A stretch of 64,000 nt of DNA from GCA-2731375 sp964590195 (GTDB taxonomy: Bacteria > Pseudomonadota > Alphaproteobacteria > GCA-2731375), in the NCBI GenBank assembly GCA_964590195.1, contig CAZPWJ010000008.1, positions 23,202 to 87,201 on the forward strand, read 5' to 3'. Below the pieces are notes generated by a model, which did not search any database, was not told the origin of the DNA, and saw nothing but the letters and a program-made list of their open reading frames with translations. A program made the translations under genes and the position numbers. Below are positions 8,705 through 17,050 of this stretch, piece by piece. Numbering within the stretch: position 1 is the stretch's first letter; every line of letters begins with the position of its first letter.

Positions 8705-9619
8705 ATGGAAACCTGGGTCTGGATACCGATCACCTTTCTGGCCGCCTTCATGCAGGCGGCCCGGACGGCGGGTCAAAAGCATCTGACCAAGGATTTCTCC
8801 GCCGTTGGCGCGTCCTATGTGCGCTTTCTCTGGGGCCTGCCGTTCGCCCTGGGCTATCTGCTGCTCCTGAAGCAGCAAGGCGGCCACGAGTTGCCGGATG
8901 CGGACTGGGAATTTTTTGTTTTTTCGGCCCTGACCGGGATCTCGCAGATCACCGCGACGGTGTTGCTGGTCTATCTGTTTTCCCTCCGCAATTTCGCCAT
9001 CGGCTCCACCTATGCGCGGACCGAGGCGCTGTTGACCGCCGTGGTTGGCGCGTTGGTGTTCCACGAGGCCTTGACCGGCGGCGGCTGGCTGGCGGTTGCA
9101 ATCGGCGCCCTGGGCGTGGTGATCATCAATCTGGCCAGAACAGGAACGGGGGCGGGTGATACGCTGCTGCGCCGTCTGTTCCAGCCCGCCGCCGGCGTCG
9201 GCCTGGCCTCGGGCCTTGGTTTTGCCGGCGCCTCGCTGTTTCTGCGTCAGGCCAGCCTGTCCCTGGGCCTGGACGATTGGCTCTATGGCGCCGCCCTGAC
9301 CCTTGTCCTGGTGTTGCTAATCCAGACCGCCATCATGTCGGCCTATATTCTATTCCGCGCCCGCGCCCAGATCGCTGCCATGGTGCCCAACTGGCGCGGC
9401 TGTTTGTTCGTCGGCATTACCTCGGTCATCGGTTCGGCGGGCTGGTTCACCGCCATGACCATCGAACGCGCGGCCTACGTCAAGGCTTTGGGCCAGGTCG
9501 AACTGCTGTTCACCTTGGCCCTGTCGGTGCTGTTCTTCAAGGAGCGTTCAACGCCAAAAGAACTGCTCGGCATGGTCCTGATCGCCGGCAGTATCATCGT
9601 GCTGTTGCTGTACGGATAG
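8705..9619 (+). CDS. EamA/DMT-family transporter
   Basis: 304 residues with about ten hydrophobic helices in two repeated halves, the pattern of drug/metabolite exporters of the EamA type. The N-terminal half includes 'GAALVF'-like and 'ALGVVIINLA' segments typical of the internal repeat; the C-terminal half ends in 'LIAGSIIVLLL'. It is an inner-membrane protein; substrate is unknown. It ends exactly where the convergent amidohydrolase ends (9619/9620). It lies 14 bases after the proline-racemase-family gene and is probably co-transcribed with it. Confidence 0.85.
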   Translation: METWVWIPITFLAAFMQAARTAGQKHLTKDFSAVGASYVRFLWGLPFALGYLLLLKQQGGHELPDADWEFFVFSALTGISQITATVLLVYLFSLRNFAIGSTYARTEALLTAVVGALVFHEALTGGGWLAVAIGALGVVIINLARTGTGAGDTLLRRLFQPAAGVGLASGLGFAGASLFLRQASLSLGLDDWLYGAALTLVLVLLIQTAIMSAYILFRARAQIAAMVPNWRGCLFVGITSVIGSAGWFTAMTIERAAYVKALGQVELLFTLALSVLFFKERSTPKELLGMVLIAGSIIVLLLYG

Positions 9620-11029
9620 TCACAGCGTGTTTTTGTAGATATTGCCGTCCTTCATGATAATGCGGATGGTCTTGATGCCTTCGCCGCGTGGTTTGGCGTC
9701 AAAAAATTTGGCATTTGCTCCAATCACATTGATGTCTTTCAGCGGGTTTCCATCAACGACCAAAATGTCCGCCAATGCGCCAGTCTTGATGACACCAAGT
9801 TCGCCAGGATAAGGGTTGTTTCTACCGGTCAGAGCGGCCAGCTCTCCGGGGATGGAGGTCATGGAGCGGAGCGCTTGTAGATTGCCAAAAAAACGCGCGA
9901 AGGCGAATTTCTCGAAATCACGGTTCCGGCGGCCGTTCGCCCCGGTCAGGAATACCTGATCGACGGCAAAGACGACCTTGGGCTGAACCTTCTTGATGAC
10001 CTCGACGAAGTTTTTTGAATCCCGCTGGAATTCATGTGCCTTGATATACTGGGGCGTGCCGGGAATGCTGTAGGCCGGATGCTGCAGTGCCTCGGGCGCC
10101 AGGCCGTTTGTGTATGGCGACAGAAAGGCACCCTTCTCCTTCAACAAAAGCGCGGTTTCCTCAGTTATGAATTGGCCGTGCTCGATGCTCTTCACGCCAA
10201 GTCTCAATGCCCGCCGAATATGGGCGTCCTGATAGACGTGCACCGCCACATAGGTATCTCGGGTCGCAGCCTCTTCGACCGCGGCACGGATTTCCTGATC
10301 GGTATATTGGGGTGCGAAGAGCGGACCCTTTTCCGAAGAAATCCCGCCGCCAACCATGATCTTTATCTGCGAGGCACCATTGGCAAAATTGCGGCGGACA
10401 GCCCGGCGCACCGCGTAAGGGCCATCGGCTAACTGCGTGATGCCCAGTTTCACAAAATTACTTTGCGAAGGGGTTTCGTTTTGGCTGCCCAAAACCGCGT
10501 CGCCATGGCCGGAAGTCTGCGTGATATAACTGCCTGACGGATAAATTCGCGGCCCAAGCAGCAGCCCCGCGTCGACGGTTTTCTGCAAGCCATTTCCCAT
10601 TCCACCCATGCCCCGGACAGTGGTAAAGCCATCCATGAACCATTCACGGGCACAATGCGCGGCAAGGGCGCCTATCTGGTCCCATCTCGCCTTCTCGACG
10701 CCGGCTAGTCCGCCGGCCACCACCGCGTTAAAATGCACATGGCTATCGATTAGCCCTGGCATCAATGTGCGCCCACCGCCGTTGATAATCTTGGCGTCGT
10801 CGCGGCCTTTCACGCCCTTGCCGATCTGCTTGATCAGGTTGCCTTCGACCAGCACGCTCATGCCCATGGCAAGCGTGTCGCCCGTCCCATCGAAGACGTT
10901 GACGTTGGTGAACAATACCTGTGGCGGCGGTTTCGTCTCTGCTGAATTCGCGGCTGTCGTTATCAATATCGTCAGTCCCGCAAACAACGTTGCGGCTGTC
11001 ATACCCAAGGCCTTAGAAACGCTTTGCAT
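9620..11029 (-). CDS. Exported amidohydrolase (imidazolonepropionase-like metal-dependent hydrolase)
   Basis: About 469 residues. ATG 11029 is preceded by GGGAG eight bases upstream; a TTG at 11044 would add five residues. The N-terminus is a signal peptide (MQSVSKALGMTAATLFAG, cleavage near SAE). The amidohydrolase barrel shows the metal-binding 'LMPGLIDSHVHF', later 'AVHVYQDAHI' and 'SIEHGQF', and a closing composite domain with 'GALADILVVDGNP'. Relatives hydrolyse dipeptides, N-acyl amino acids or cyclic amides in the periplasm; the substrate here is unknown. It lies 18 bases downstream of another exported amidohydrolase. Base composition looks more AT-rich than the neighbours by eye. Confidence 0.85.
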   Translation of the reverse strand: MQSVSKALGMTAATLFAGLTILITTAANSAETKPPPQVLFTNVNVFDGTGDTLAMGMSVLVEGNLIKQIGKGVKGRDDAKIINGGGRTLMPGLIDSHVHFNAVVAGGLAGVEKARWDQIGALAAHCAREWFMDGFTTVRGMGGMGNGLQKTVDAGLLLGPRIYPSGSYITQTSGHGDAVLGSQNETPSQSNFVKLGITQLADGPYAVRRAVRRNFANGASQIKIMVGGGISSEKGPLFAPQYTDQEIRAAVEEAATRDTYVAVHVYQDAHIRRALRLGVKSIEHGQFITEETALLLKEKGAFLSPYTNGLAPEALQHPAYSIPGTPQYIKAHEFQRDSKNFVEVIKKVQPKVVFAVDQVFLTGANGRRNRDFEKFAFARFFGNLQALRSMTSIPGELAALTGRNNPYPGELGVIKTGALADILVVDGNPLKDINVIGANAKFFDAKPRGEGIKTIRIIMKDGNIYKNTL

Positions 11030-11047
11030 GCGGTAATCTCCCAAGGA

Positions 11048-12715
11048 TCATCTGTTTCGGGCCGCGCCCGCGTCGACCAGTGAAAAATCTTTGAGCCATT
11101 GTTTTGTGCTGGCTGGTACGAACCGTGCCTTTTCTTCGACGGGAAATCGGATCGGCAGGCCCGCCATGACATCCGTCGCCTTGTTGTTCCGCTTTGCAAA
11201 CCGGCCATTGACGATGACATGGGGCAATCCCCTGGGCGGCAATCCATTCATGCCGAGTTTGTAATCCGAGCCCTCGGCAACGGCTTCTGGATCGAATATG
11301 ACGATATCCGCGACCATGCCCCGCTGCATGCGGCCGCGAACCTTCAGCTGTTCCAGTCCCATGTCGCCAAGATGCAGCGCGGACCAATAGCTGAGTTGCG
11401 CCAAGGTGAACATGAGCGGCACCCCGTCCTCCCGTGCCATGCGGAGGGCCTTGGTATGGGCGCCGGATGTGCGGGGATGGCCGACGAACCTGGCCGGGTC
11501 GGTATGCCAATTTTGGGACTTGTCGGTTGACCACATTGCATCGCTGGCAACGACCATGTGAGGCATTCTGAGCCACGACTTCATCCATTTCTTGCGCGGT
11601 GGATTGAAGCCGATGACGATCCGGGAAGGATCTTCTTTTGCGATCTTCAAGTATTCGTTCTTGTTCAGGTATTTGTCCTGGGTGGGGTCGTACATCACGT
11701 CTTCGTATTTCAGGCCCAACATGCCTTCGATGGCTTCCGGCCTGAAGGCATCGGCGCCAATCGCCGACGACCCGGCGGCATAGGGATAATATTCGGACCA
11801 CATGTTCATGCCCATTTTACGGGCCATCTGCAATTTTTCCTCAATCTCCCACCAACCGTAATCATTATTGTGCATGTAGAGCATGGGCGCTTTCAGCAGA
11901 ACCGCATTTGTAAACACTTCGGCGAAGCCGAGGGCGGCCTCTGTTGGTGTCTTCGAGCTTGTGTGAAAGCGCGCGTGCACGGCCATGGGGCGGTCGTAGC
12001 GGGCCGCCACGCGCTGGGCCTCGAACATCTCGTAGGTGCTGATGCCCCTGCTGGCGTATCCCACGGTGGATCCCACGCAAAGCGCGCCCTGGCGCAGGTT
12101 CTCGTCAAGGATCTTGGAAATCCCGTTTATCTGTTCAAGACTGCTGACCGTGACCGACCAGCCCGCAACATTGTCGCCTTTCAAGGATTCGGCCCGCATT
12201 TCCAACATATCAGCCGCGTCGACCGGTCCTGAAATATCCAGACCATCATGGATCACCATACGGGCCATTTCCTGGGATGTGCATTGGCCGTAATTGATCG
12301 GCCATTTCTCTTTTTCACGATCGTACCAGGCCGCGATGTTAAGGGCGCCAACCTCGAAATCCATGCCGGTTGTCACACCGTCCATCATGCTCATTTTGAT
12401 GTTGAATTTGTTGCTGCTGTGGGTGTGGGTGTCAATAAAACCGGCGGTCACCACATGTCCCGCGGCGTCGATCGTCTCTTTACCTTTGATTTTGTCCTTG
12501 GTGATCTCGGCTATCTTGTCCGCCCGGACGCAAACATTGCGAATCCCGTCGAACCTGGTCTCCGGGTCCATCACCCGGCCATTCAGGATGGCGATGTCGC
12601 AACCCTTGGAAAATGCGGGGCCCATCGTCAACGCAAACAAAGACCCGCTCGTTACAAGCGCGGCGGCGACCGCGCCGATCGTTCGAGAAAGAGCGCCCAC
12701 GCCGAACCCTCCCAT
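11048..12715 (-). CDS. Exported N-acyl-D-amino-acid deacylase-like amidohydrolase
   Basis: 555 residues with a signal peptide (hydrophobic AVAAALVTSGSLFAL, cleavage near AFSKG). It has the D-aminoacylase layout: an N-terminal beta domain ('DIAILNGRVMDPETRFDGI'), metal motif 'AGFIDTHTHS', and a late 'RGMVADIVIFDPEAV'. Relatives release D-amino acids from N-acyl-D-amino acids. It is first of a two-gene leftward operon with the amidohydrolase at 9620. The start could be the GTG at 12700, which has GGGAGG at a good spacing, instead of the ATG at 12715. With its partner it may process D-amino-acid or acyl-amino-acid compounds in the periplasm; that pairing is inference. Confidence 0.85.
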   Translation of the reverse strand: MGGFGVGALSRTIGAVAAALVTSGSLFALTMGPAFSKGCDIAILNGRVMDPETRFDGIRNVCVRADKIAEITKDKIKGKETIDAAGHVVTAGFIDTHTHSSNKFNIKMSMMDGVTTGMDFEVGALNIAAWYDREKEKWPINYGQCTSQEMARMVIHDGLDISGPVDAADMLEMRAESLKGDNVAGWSVTVSSLEQINGISKILDENLRQGALCVGSTVGYASRGISTYEMFEAQRVAARYDRPMAVHARFHTSSKTPTEAALGFAEVFTNAVLLKAPMLYMHNNDYGWWEIEEKLQMARKMGMNMWSEYYPYAAGSSAIGADAFRPEAIEGMLGLKYEDVMYDPTQDKYLNKNEYLKIAKEDPSRIVIGFNPPRKKWMKSWLRMPHMVVASDAMWSTDKSQNWHTDPARFVGHPRTSGAHTKALRMAREDGVPLMFTLAQLSYWSALHLGDMGLEQLKVRGRMQRGMVADIVIFDPEAVAEGSDYKLGMNGLPPRGLPHVIVNGRFAKRNNKATDVMAGLPIRFPVEEKARFVPASTKQWLKDFSLVDAGAARNR

Positions 12716-12817
12716 CTATTGCCGGTCAAAATAAAGTTCCGTTACCCGCGATGAGATAGGTCGAAAATTCCAGGCGGCAAATTAAGAAGGCCGCAATTTA
12801 TGTTCCCTAATGTGGCG

Positions 12818-13744
12818 CTAGTCCCCGCGCAGCCAGGCCTGGGCCAGTTGATGGGCAATCGCCAACGGTGCGGGCATGCGCAGCTTGGATTGATCCTGCC
12901 AGCTGTTGACCATGTCGTGGACCTCCGTGCGGCTGAACCAGCGGGCCTCTTCCAGTTCCTCCGGATCCACGTTGATCTCGGTCGTCTCGGCATGGGCGAA
13001 ACAGCCCATCATCAGGGATGACGGGAAGGGCCATGGCTGCGAGAAGACATAGCGCACTTCGCCGACCTTGATGCCGGCTTCCTCGAAAACCTCGCGGCGG
13101 ACTGTTTCCTCGATGGTTTCGCCTGGTTCCATGAAGCCGGCCAGGGCGGAATAGCTGTTGGGCGCGAAGATCTTTTGCCGGCCCAACAGGCAGTTCTCGC
13201 CATCCAGCACCAGCATGATTGTAACCGGGTCGGTGCGCGGGAAATGCATGGCGCCGCAGTCTTCATCCTCGCACTTGCGGGAATAGCCGGCTTCGCCCAT
13301 TTCCGAGGGCTTGCCGCAGACCGAGCAATAGCCGTGCCGGGCATGCCAATCGATCATGGAGCGCGCCTGTGCCAAAATCGCCGCGTCCTCCGGGCTGCAC
13401 GAGGCGGCGGCACTGCGTACATCGACCCATTTGCCGTATTCCTGCAACGGCGCGTCTTTGCGATGTGAACCCGCGCCGGAGACATCGATGGCAAAATGCG
13501 AGATGCCATTGATCTGACCCAGCAACAAGGTGGTCGCGCCCTGATTGAGGAAGCGCTGTACGTCTTCCTTGCGGCACCAGCCGATACGCAAATCCTCGCC
13601 CGGCATCATCAAGGGGCGCAATTGCCACATGGGCAGAAAGCACGTCGCCGCGCCGTTCATTTCCTCTTTCAGCCATTGCGCATTGCGCCGTTCGTTGCCC
13701 ATGCGGTTCAGGGGGCTGCCGGCGAAGGTGTTGATGAACTCCAT
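12818..13744 (-). CDS. nudC: NAD+ diphosphatase NudC
   Basis: 308 residues with the three hallmarks of NudC. A zinc ribbon uses Cys140, Cys143, Cys158 and Cys163. The Nudix box runs from about residue 203 ('GFMEPGETIEETVRREVFEE'). The NADH-pyrophosphatase motif 'SQPWPFPSS' lies at about 235-243. It hydrolyses NAD(H) to NMN(H) and AMP and may remove NAD caps from RNA. Length is somewhat above the E. coli enzyme because of the N-terminal domain, as usual for this branch. It is divergent from the flavoprotein at 13931. Confidence 0.95.
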   Translation of the reverse strand: MEFINTFAGSPLNRMGNERRNAQWLKEEMNGAATCFLPMWQLRPLMMPGEDLRIGWCRKEDVQRFLNQGATTLLLGQINGISHFAIDVSGAGSHRKDAPLQEYGKWVDVRSAAASCSPEDAAILAQARSMIDWHARHGYCSVCGKPSEMGEAGYSRKCEDEDCGAMHFPRTDPVTIMLVLDGENCLLGRQKIFAPNSYSALAGFMEPGETIEETVRREVFEEAGIKVGEVRYVFSQPWPFPSSLMMGCFAHAETTEINVDPEELEEARWFSRTEVHDMVNSWQDQSKLRMPAPLAIAHQLAQAWLRGD

Positions 13745-13930
13745 TAATCCGTCCGTCTTTTTCTACTGCTGAAATCAAACTGTTGGCGCGAAGGGTGCCA
13801 CAAGCGGCATCAGACGGCAAATCGGCGGCAAATCGGGAACGAAATCGATCATTGCGCTCGGGGCCCGCTGCCGCGATTATGGCCGAAATACAAAAATTCG
13901 AAATGCCATCATTCAGAGCGGAATAAAATC

Positions 13931-15559
13931 ATGGAAACGTTAAAGGCGGATGTCTGGGTCATCGGTTCGGGTGCGGCGGGCTTGATGGCCGCGATCAAGG
14001 CCAAGCAGGCGGGCGCCGATGTCGCCGTCGTCGGCAAAAGCGGTCCGGGCAAAGGGACCGCGACCACCTTTGCCGTTGGCGGCTTCGCCGGACCCTGGGA
14101 TGGTCAGTCGGAAGATGAATACAAGGAACGGGTGCTGACCGCCGGGCGCGGCCTGAACGAAAATGAATTGGTGGATATCGCGGCGTCGGAGGCGGGCGAG
14201 CGTTTCCAGGATTTGATTGATTGGGGTTTGAACTCCAAATCAGCACCGGGTGTCTTCATGGCCCTGCCCAAGGGCGATCCGGGCGACCGTATCCCGGTCT
14301 GGGGCCGGGAGATCGTGCATACCATGGTGGCCAAGGCCGAAGAAGTCGGTGTGCGCTTCGTCAATAATCTAGTGGTCCGTTCCATAGCTTCCGGAGAGGA
14401 TGGCGTCTGCATCTCCGCCTATGGGGCCAGGCAGCGGCAATGGATGGAACTGCGCGGCGGCGCGGTGATCCTGGCCGCGGGCGGCGCCGGCGCGCTGTTC
14501 CAGCATCACGACAATCCCAAACGCATGGGCGGTGATTCCCATACTCTGGCCTACGAGGCCGGCTGCGTGATGCAGGATATGGAGTTCGTGCAATTCTATC
14601 CCGTCGCGATCGCCGAACCAGGCAAGGCGGTCTTCGTGATCGAACCCGAAGGTGCCGATCTGGGCCATCTGAGCAACGCGGCCGGTGAGGATATCCTTGA
14701 TAAATACGATATCACGGTGCGGCCCGCCGCCACTCACGCCCGCGATGCACTGTCCCAGGCGCTGTTTCAGGAGGTCGAAAACCATGACGGCGCGGTCTAC
14801 ATTGATCTGACCAAGGTAACCAAGGAGGAATGGTGCGCCAATCCCATATCGGCCACCAAGTGGGCCTACCTGGACAGCAAATACAATGCCTGGAAGCAGA
14901 AACTGCGGGTTGCCCCGGTGGCGCATTTCTCGGGCGGCGGCGCCCGTACGGATGCCCATGGCGCGACCAATATTCCCGGCCTGTACGCGGCGGGCGAGGC
15001 CGCGGGCGGTATGCACGGGGCCAACCGCATGGGCGGCAATGCCCTGACCGAATGTCTGGTCTTTGGCCAGCGCGCCGGCCTGGCGGCGACCGAATTCGCC
15101 AAGGGCAAGGACCAGGGCGCCAAGGCAGCGGCGCCCAAGGCATTGCCCGAGGGCGGCGAGCCACAGGAAGACGCGGATGCCCTCCGCACCGAGCTGGGCC
15201 GGGTGATGTGGCAGTATGGCGGTATCCGCCGGGACGCCGCGGGCCTGGCCACCGGCCTGGAGAAAGTTCGCGCCATCGCGGCCCAGGCCGCGCGCACCCG
15301 TGGCGTCAACGAGCCGCGCAAATTGGAGAAATATCTTGAAACTCAGCTCGCCGCCGGCGCCGCCGAGTTGATCATCCAGGCTGCCACCCGCCGTGAGGAA
15401 AGCCGGGGCGCACACGCGCGCGCGGACTTCCCCGCCGCCGATGACGAAAACTGGCGCGGCCATCTAAAAGTCGTGCGTCAGGCGGATGGTCCGAACTGGT
15501 GGTTCGATGCCTTGACTGAGGATGGGGATGAAGAGGAAGGCATTCAGGCGGCGGAATAG
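13931..15559 (+). CDS. SdhA/FrdA-like FAD-dependent flavoprotein (orphan)
   Basis: 542 residues with an N-terminal FAD-binding Rossmann motif ('VWVIGSGAAGLMAAIKAKQAG') and a second FAD-contact block 'NIPGLYAAGEAAGG' followed by 'HGANRMGGNAL'. These are shared with succinate dehydrogenase, fumarate reductase and L-aspartate oxidase flavoproteins. The C-terminal helical domain is present ('RREESRGAHARADFP'). No iron-sulfur or membrane-anchor subunit is adjacent, and the complete sdhCDAB is elsewhere (48.4-51.7 kb), so this is probably a soluble oxidase or dehydrogenase of unknown substrate. The last ~15 residues are strongly acidic. Confidence 0.8.
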   Translation: METLKADVWVIGSGAAGLMAAIKAKQAGADVAVVGKSGPGKGTATTFAVGGFAGPWDGQSEDEYKERVLTAGRGLNENELVDIAASEAGERFQDLIDWGLNSKSAPGVFMALPKGDPGDRIPVWGREIVHTMVAKAEEVGVRFVNNLVVRSIASGEDGVCISAYGARQRQWMELRGGAVILAAGGAGALFQHHDNPKRMGGDSHTLAYEAGCVMQDMEFVQFYPVAIAEPGKAVFVIEPEGADLGHLSNAAGEDILDKYDITVRPAATHARDALSQALFQEVENHDGAVYIDLTKVTKEEWCANPISATKWAYLDSKYNAWKQKLRVAPVAHFSGGGARTDAHGATNIPGLYAAGEAAGGMHGANRMGGNALTECLVFGQRAGLAATEFAKGKDQGAKAAAPKALPEGGEPQEDADALRTELGRVMWQYGGIRRDAAGLATGLEKVRAIAAQAARTRGVNEPRKLEKYLETQLAAGAAELIIQAATRREESRGAHARADFPAADDENWRGHLKVVRQADGPNWWFDALTEDGDEEEGIQAAE

Positions 15560-15574
15560 TGCTGTTGCCGCACC

Positions 15575-16954
15575 CTATGTCGCGCCGGGCTCGCCCATGC
15601 CGACCTGGCCCACATAGCTGGTGTCCTGGACGTAGAGATTGCTGAGCGCATCGGCGACGAACGCCTCGGTGAATATGGGTGCGATGCCCTCGTATTTGCA
15701 GGCCGCGACCACCTGGTCGACGATGAACTTCGGCTGATAACAGGCCAGGGGCTTTTTCACCGTCTCGCGCAGTTCATGCACCACATAGGCGAAGATCTCG
15801 TCGGACAGTTCCAGGCCCTGTTTGGCAGCGACGGCGGTGAAGATGGCGCGAAACGCCTCCTCCGACGGCATCAGGGTCTCCAGCTTGTAGGGAATGCGGC
15901 GCAGGAATGCCGGATCCATCAGATCATCGGGCGCCAGATTGGTGGAAAAAATCACCAGTTCGTCAAACGGTATGGTGAATGCCTTGCCGGAAAACAGCGT
16001 CAAATTGTCGACACGCGATTGCAGCGGCACAATCCAGCGGTTCAGGATTTCCTCCGGACTGACTTTTTGCCGGCCGAAATCGTCAATAATAAATGTGCCG
16101 TTCAAGGCCTTCACATGCAGGGGTGCTTCGTAGAATTTTGCGAATTCATTGAAACGCAGGTCCAGCATTTCCAACGTCAACTCGCCCCCCGTCACCACCA
16201 CCGGACGCTTGCAGGCCACCCAGCGGCGGTCGTTCTTGGCCCGGCGCAGGGTCGGGCGCGCGGGTTCGCCCGTGCCGGGGGCATCAATTTCCTTGTGCAC
16301 CGCCGGGTCGAAGACCTTGACGATGGCGCCGTCGATAATGAAGCAATGGGGGATATAGACCACCGTCTCGAATATCTCGGCGACTTTCTCGGCCACCGTG
16401 GTCTTGCCGTTGCCGGCGGGGCCGTAAATGAGAATGCTATGGCCGGAATTGATCGCCGGTCCCAGCCGCTTGGTGAATTCCTCGGGCACGACGATGTCGG
16501 CGAAGGCCGCGGCAATATCCTCCTTGGAAACCCGTTCGCCGCCGATATTCTGCATTTTGATGCGGGCCTGAAATTCCTCCAGCGGCACTGGCGCGGGGCC
16601 GAAATACTGGTTTTGCCCGCAGGCATCAATGGCCGCCTGCTGGCCTTCGCGGGAGAGTTGATAGCGCACCGCGGCGGCGGCTCCCGCACCCGATGATCCG
16701 GTGGCGACCATTAATTTTCGGTCGACCATCTCGGTGCAGACGACGTTGATAATATTGTCCGGCAGTTTGGTTGCCTGGGTGAACTGTGCGACATCCACCA
16801 GGTTTTCCAGATACATGCCCTTGGCGATCAGATTTATCAGGAAGGCCATGTCGAGGCCGGTATCTTCAATACGCATGGGTGCGGGCGGCACCGGGTTGCT
16901 ATTCGGTTTTTCTGGTTCCGCCGCCGCGCCGGCAACGGGCGTGACCTGTTCCAT
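15575..16954 (-). CDS. AAA-family ATPase of unknown role
   Basis: 459 residues starting at ATG 16954 with GGGAGG upstream. After a Pro/Ala-rich lead, residues ~27-110 look like a winged-helix-type domain. An ATPase core follows, with Walker A 'GPAGNGKT' (178-185), a Walker-B-like 'TFIIDDFGRQ' and an arginine-bearing 'DPAFLRRIPYKLE' resembling sensor/Arg-finger regions. It would be a cytoplasmic remodelling or motor ATPase. No partner gene is next to it: it converges with the orphan flavoprotein and is divergent from an amidase. No specific function is claimed. Confidence 0.75.
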   Translation of the reverse strand: MEQVTPVAGAAAEPEKPNSNPVPPAPMRIEDTGLDMAFLINLIAKGMYLENLVDVAQFTQATKLPDNIINVVCTEMVDRKLMVATGSSGAGAAAAVRYQLSREGQQAAIDACGQNQYFGPAPVPLEEFQARIKMQNIGGERVSKEDIAAAFADIVVPEEFTKRLGPAINSGHSILIYGPAGNGKTTVAEKVAEIFETVVYIPHCFIIDGAIVKVFDPAVHKEIDAPGTGEPARPTLRRAKNDRRWVACKRPVVVTGGELTLEMLDLRFNEFAKFYEAPLHVKALNGTFIIDDFGRQKVSPEEILNRWIVPLQSRVDNLTLFSGKAFTIPFDELVIFSTNLAPDDLMDPAFLRRIPYKLETLMPSEEAFRAIFTAVAAKQGLELSDEIFAYVVHELRETVKKPLACYQPKFIVDQVVAACKYEGIAPIFTEAFVADALSNLYVQDTSYVGQVGMGEPGAT

Positions 16955-17050
16955 TGCGCCTAACCTCCCGATTAATCTGGTTGCTCACTTCCCTACGGAT
17001 ATCAGTCCTGGCTATGATGATAGTCCGGGAACGAAGGAAAGAGTAGCGTC

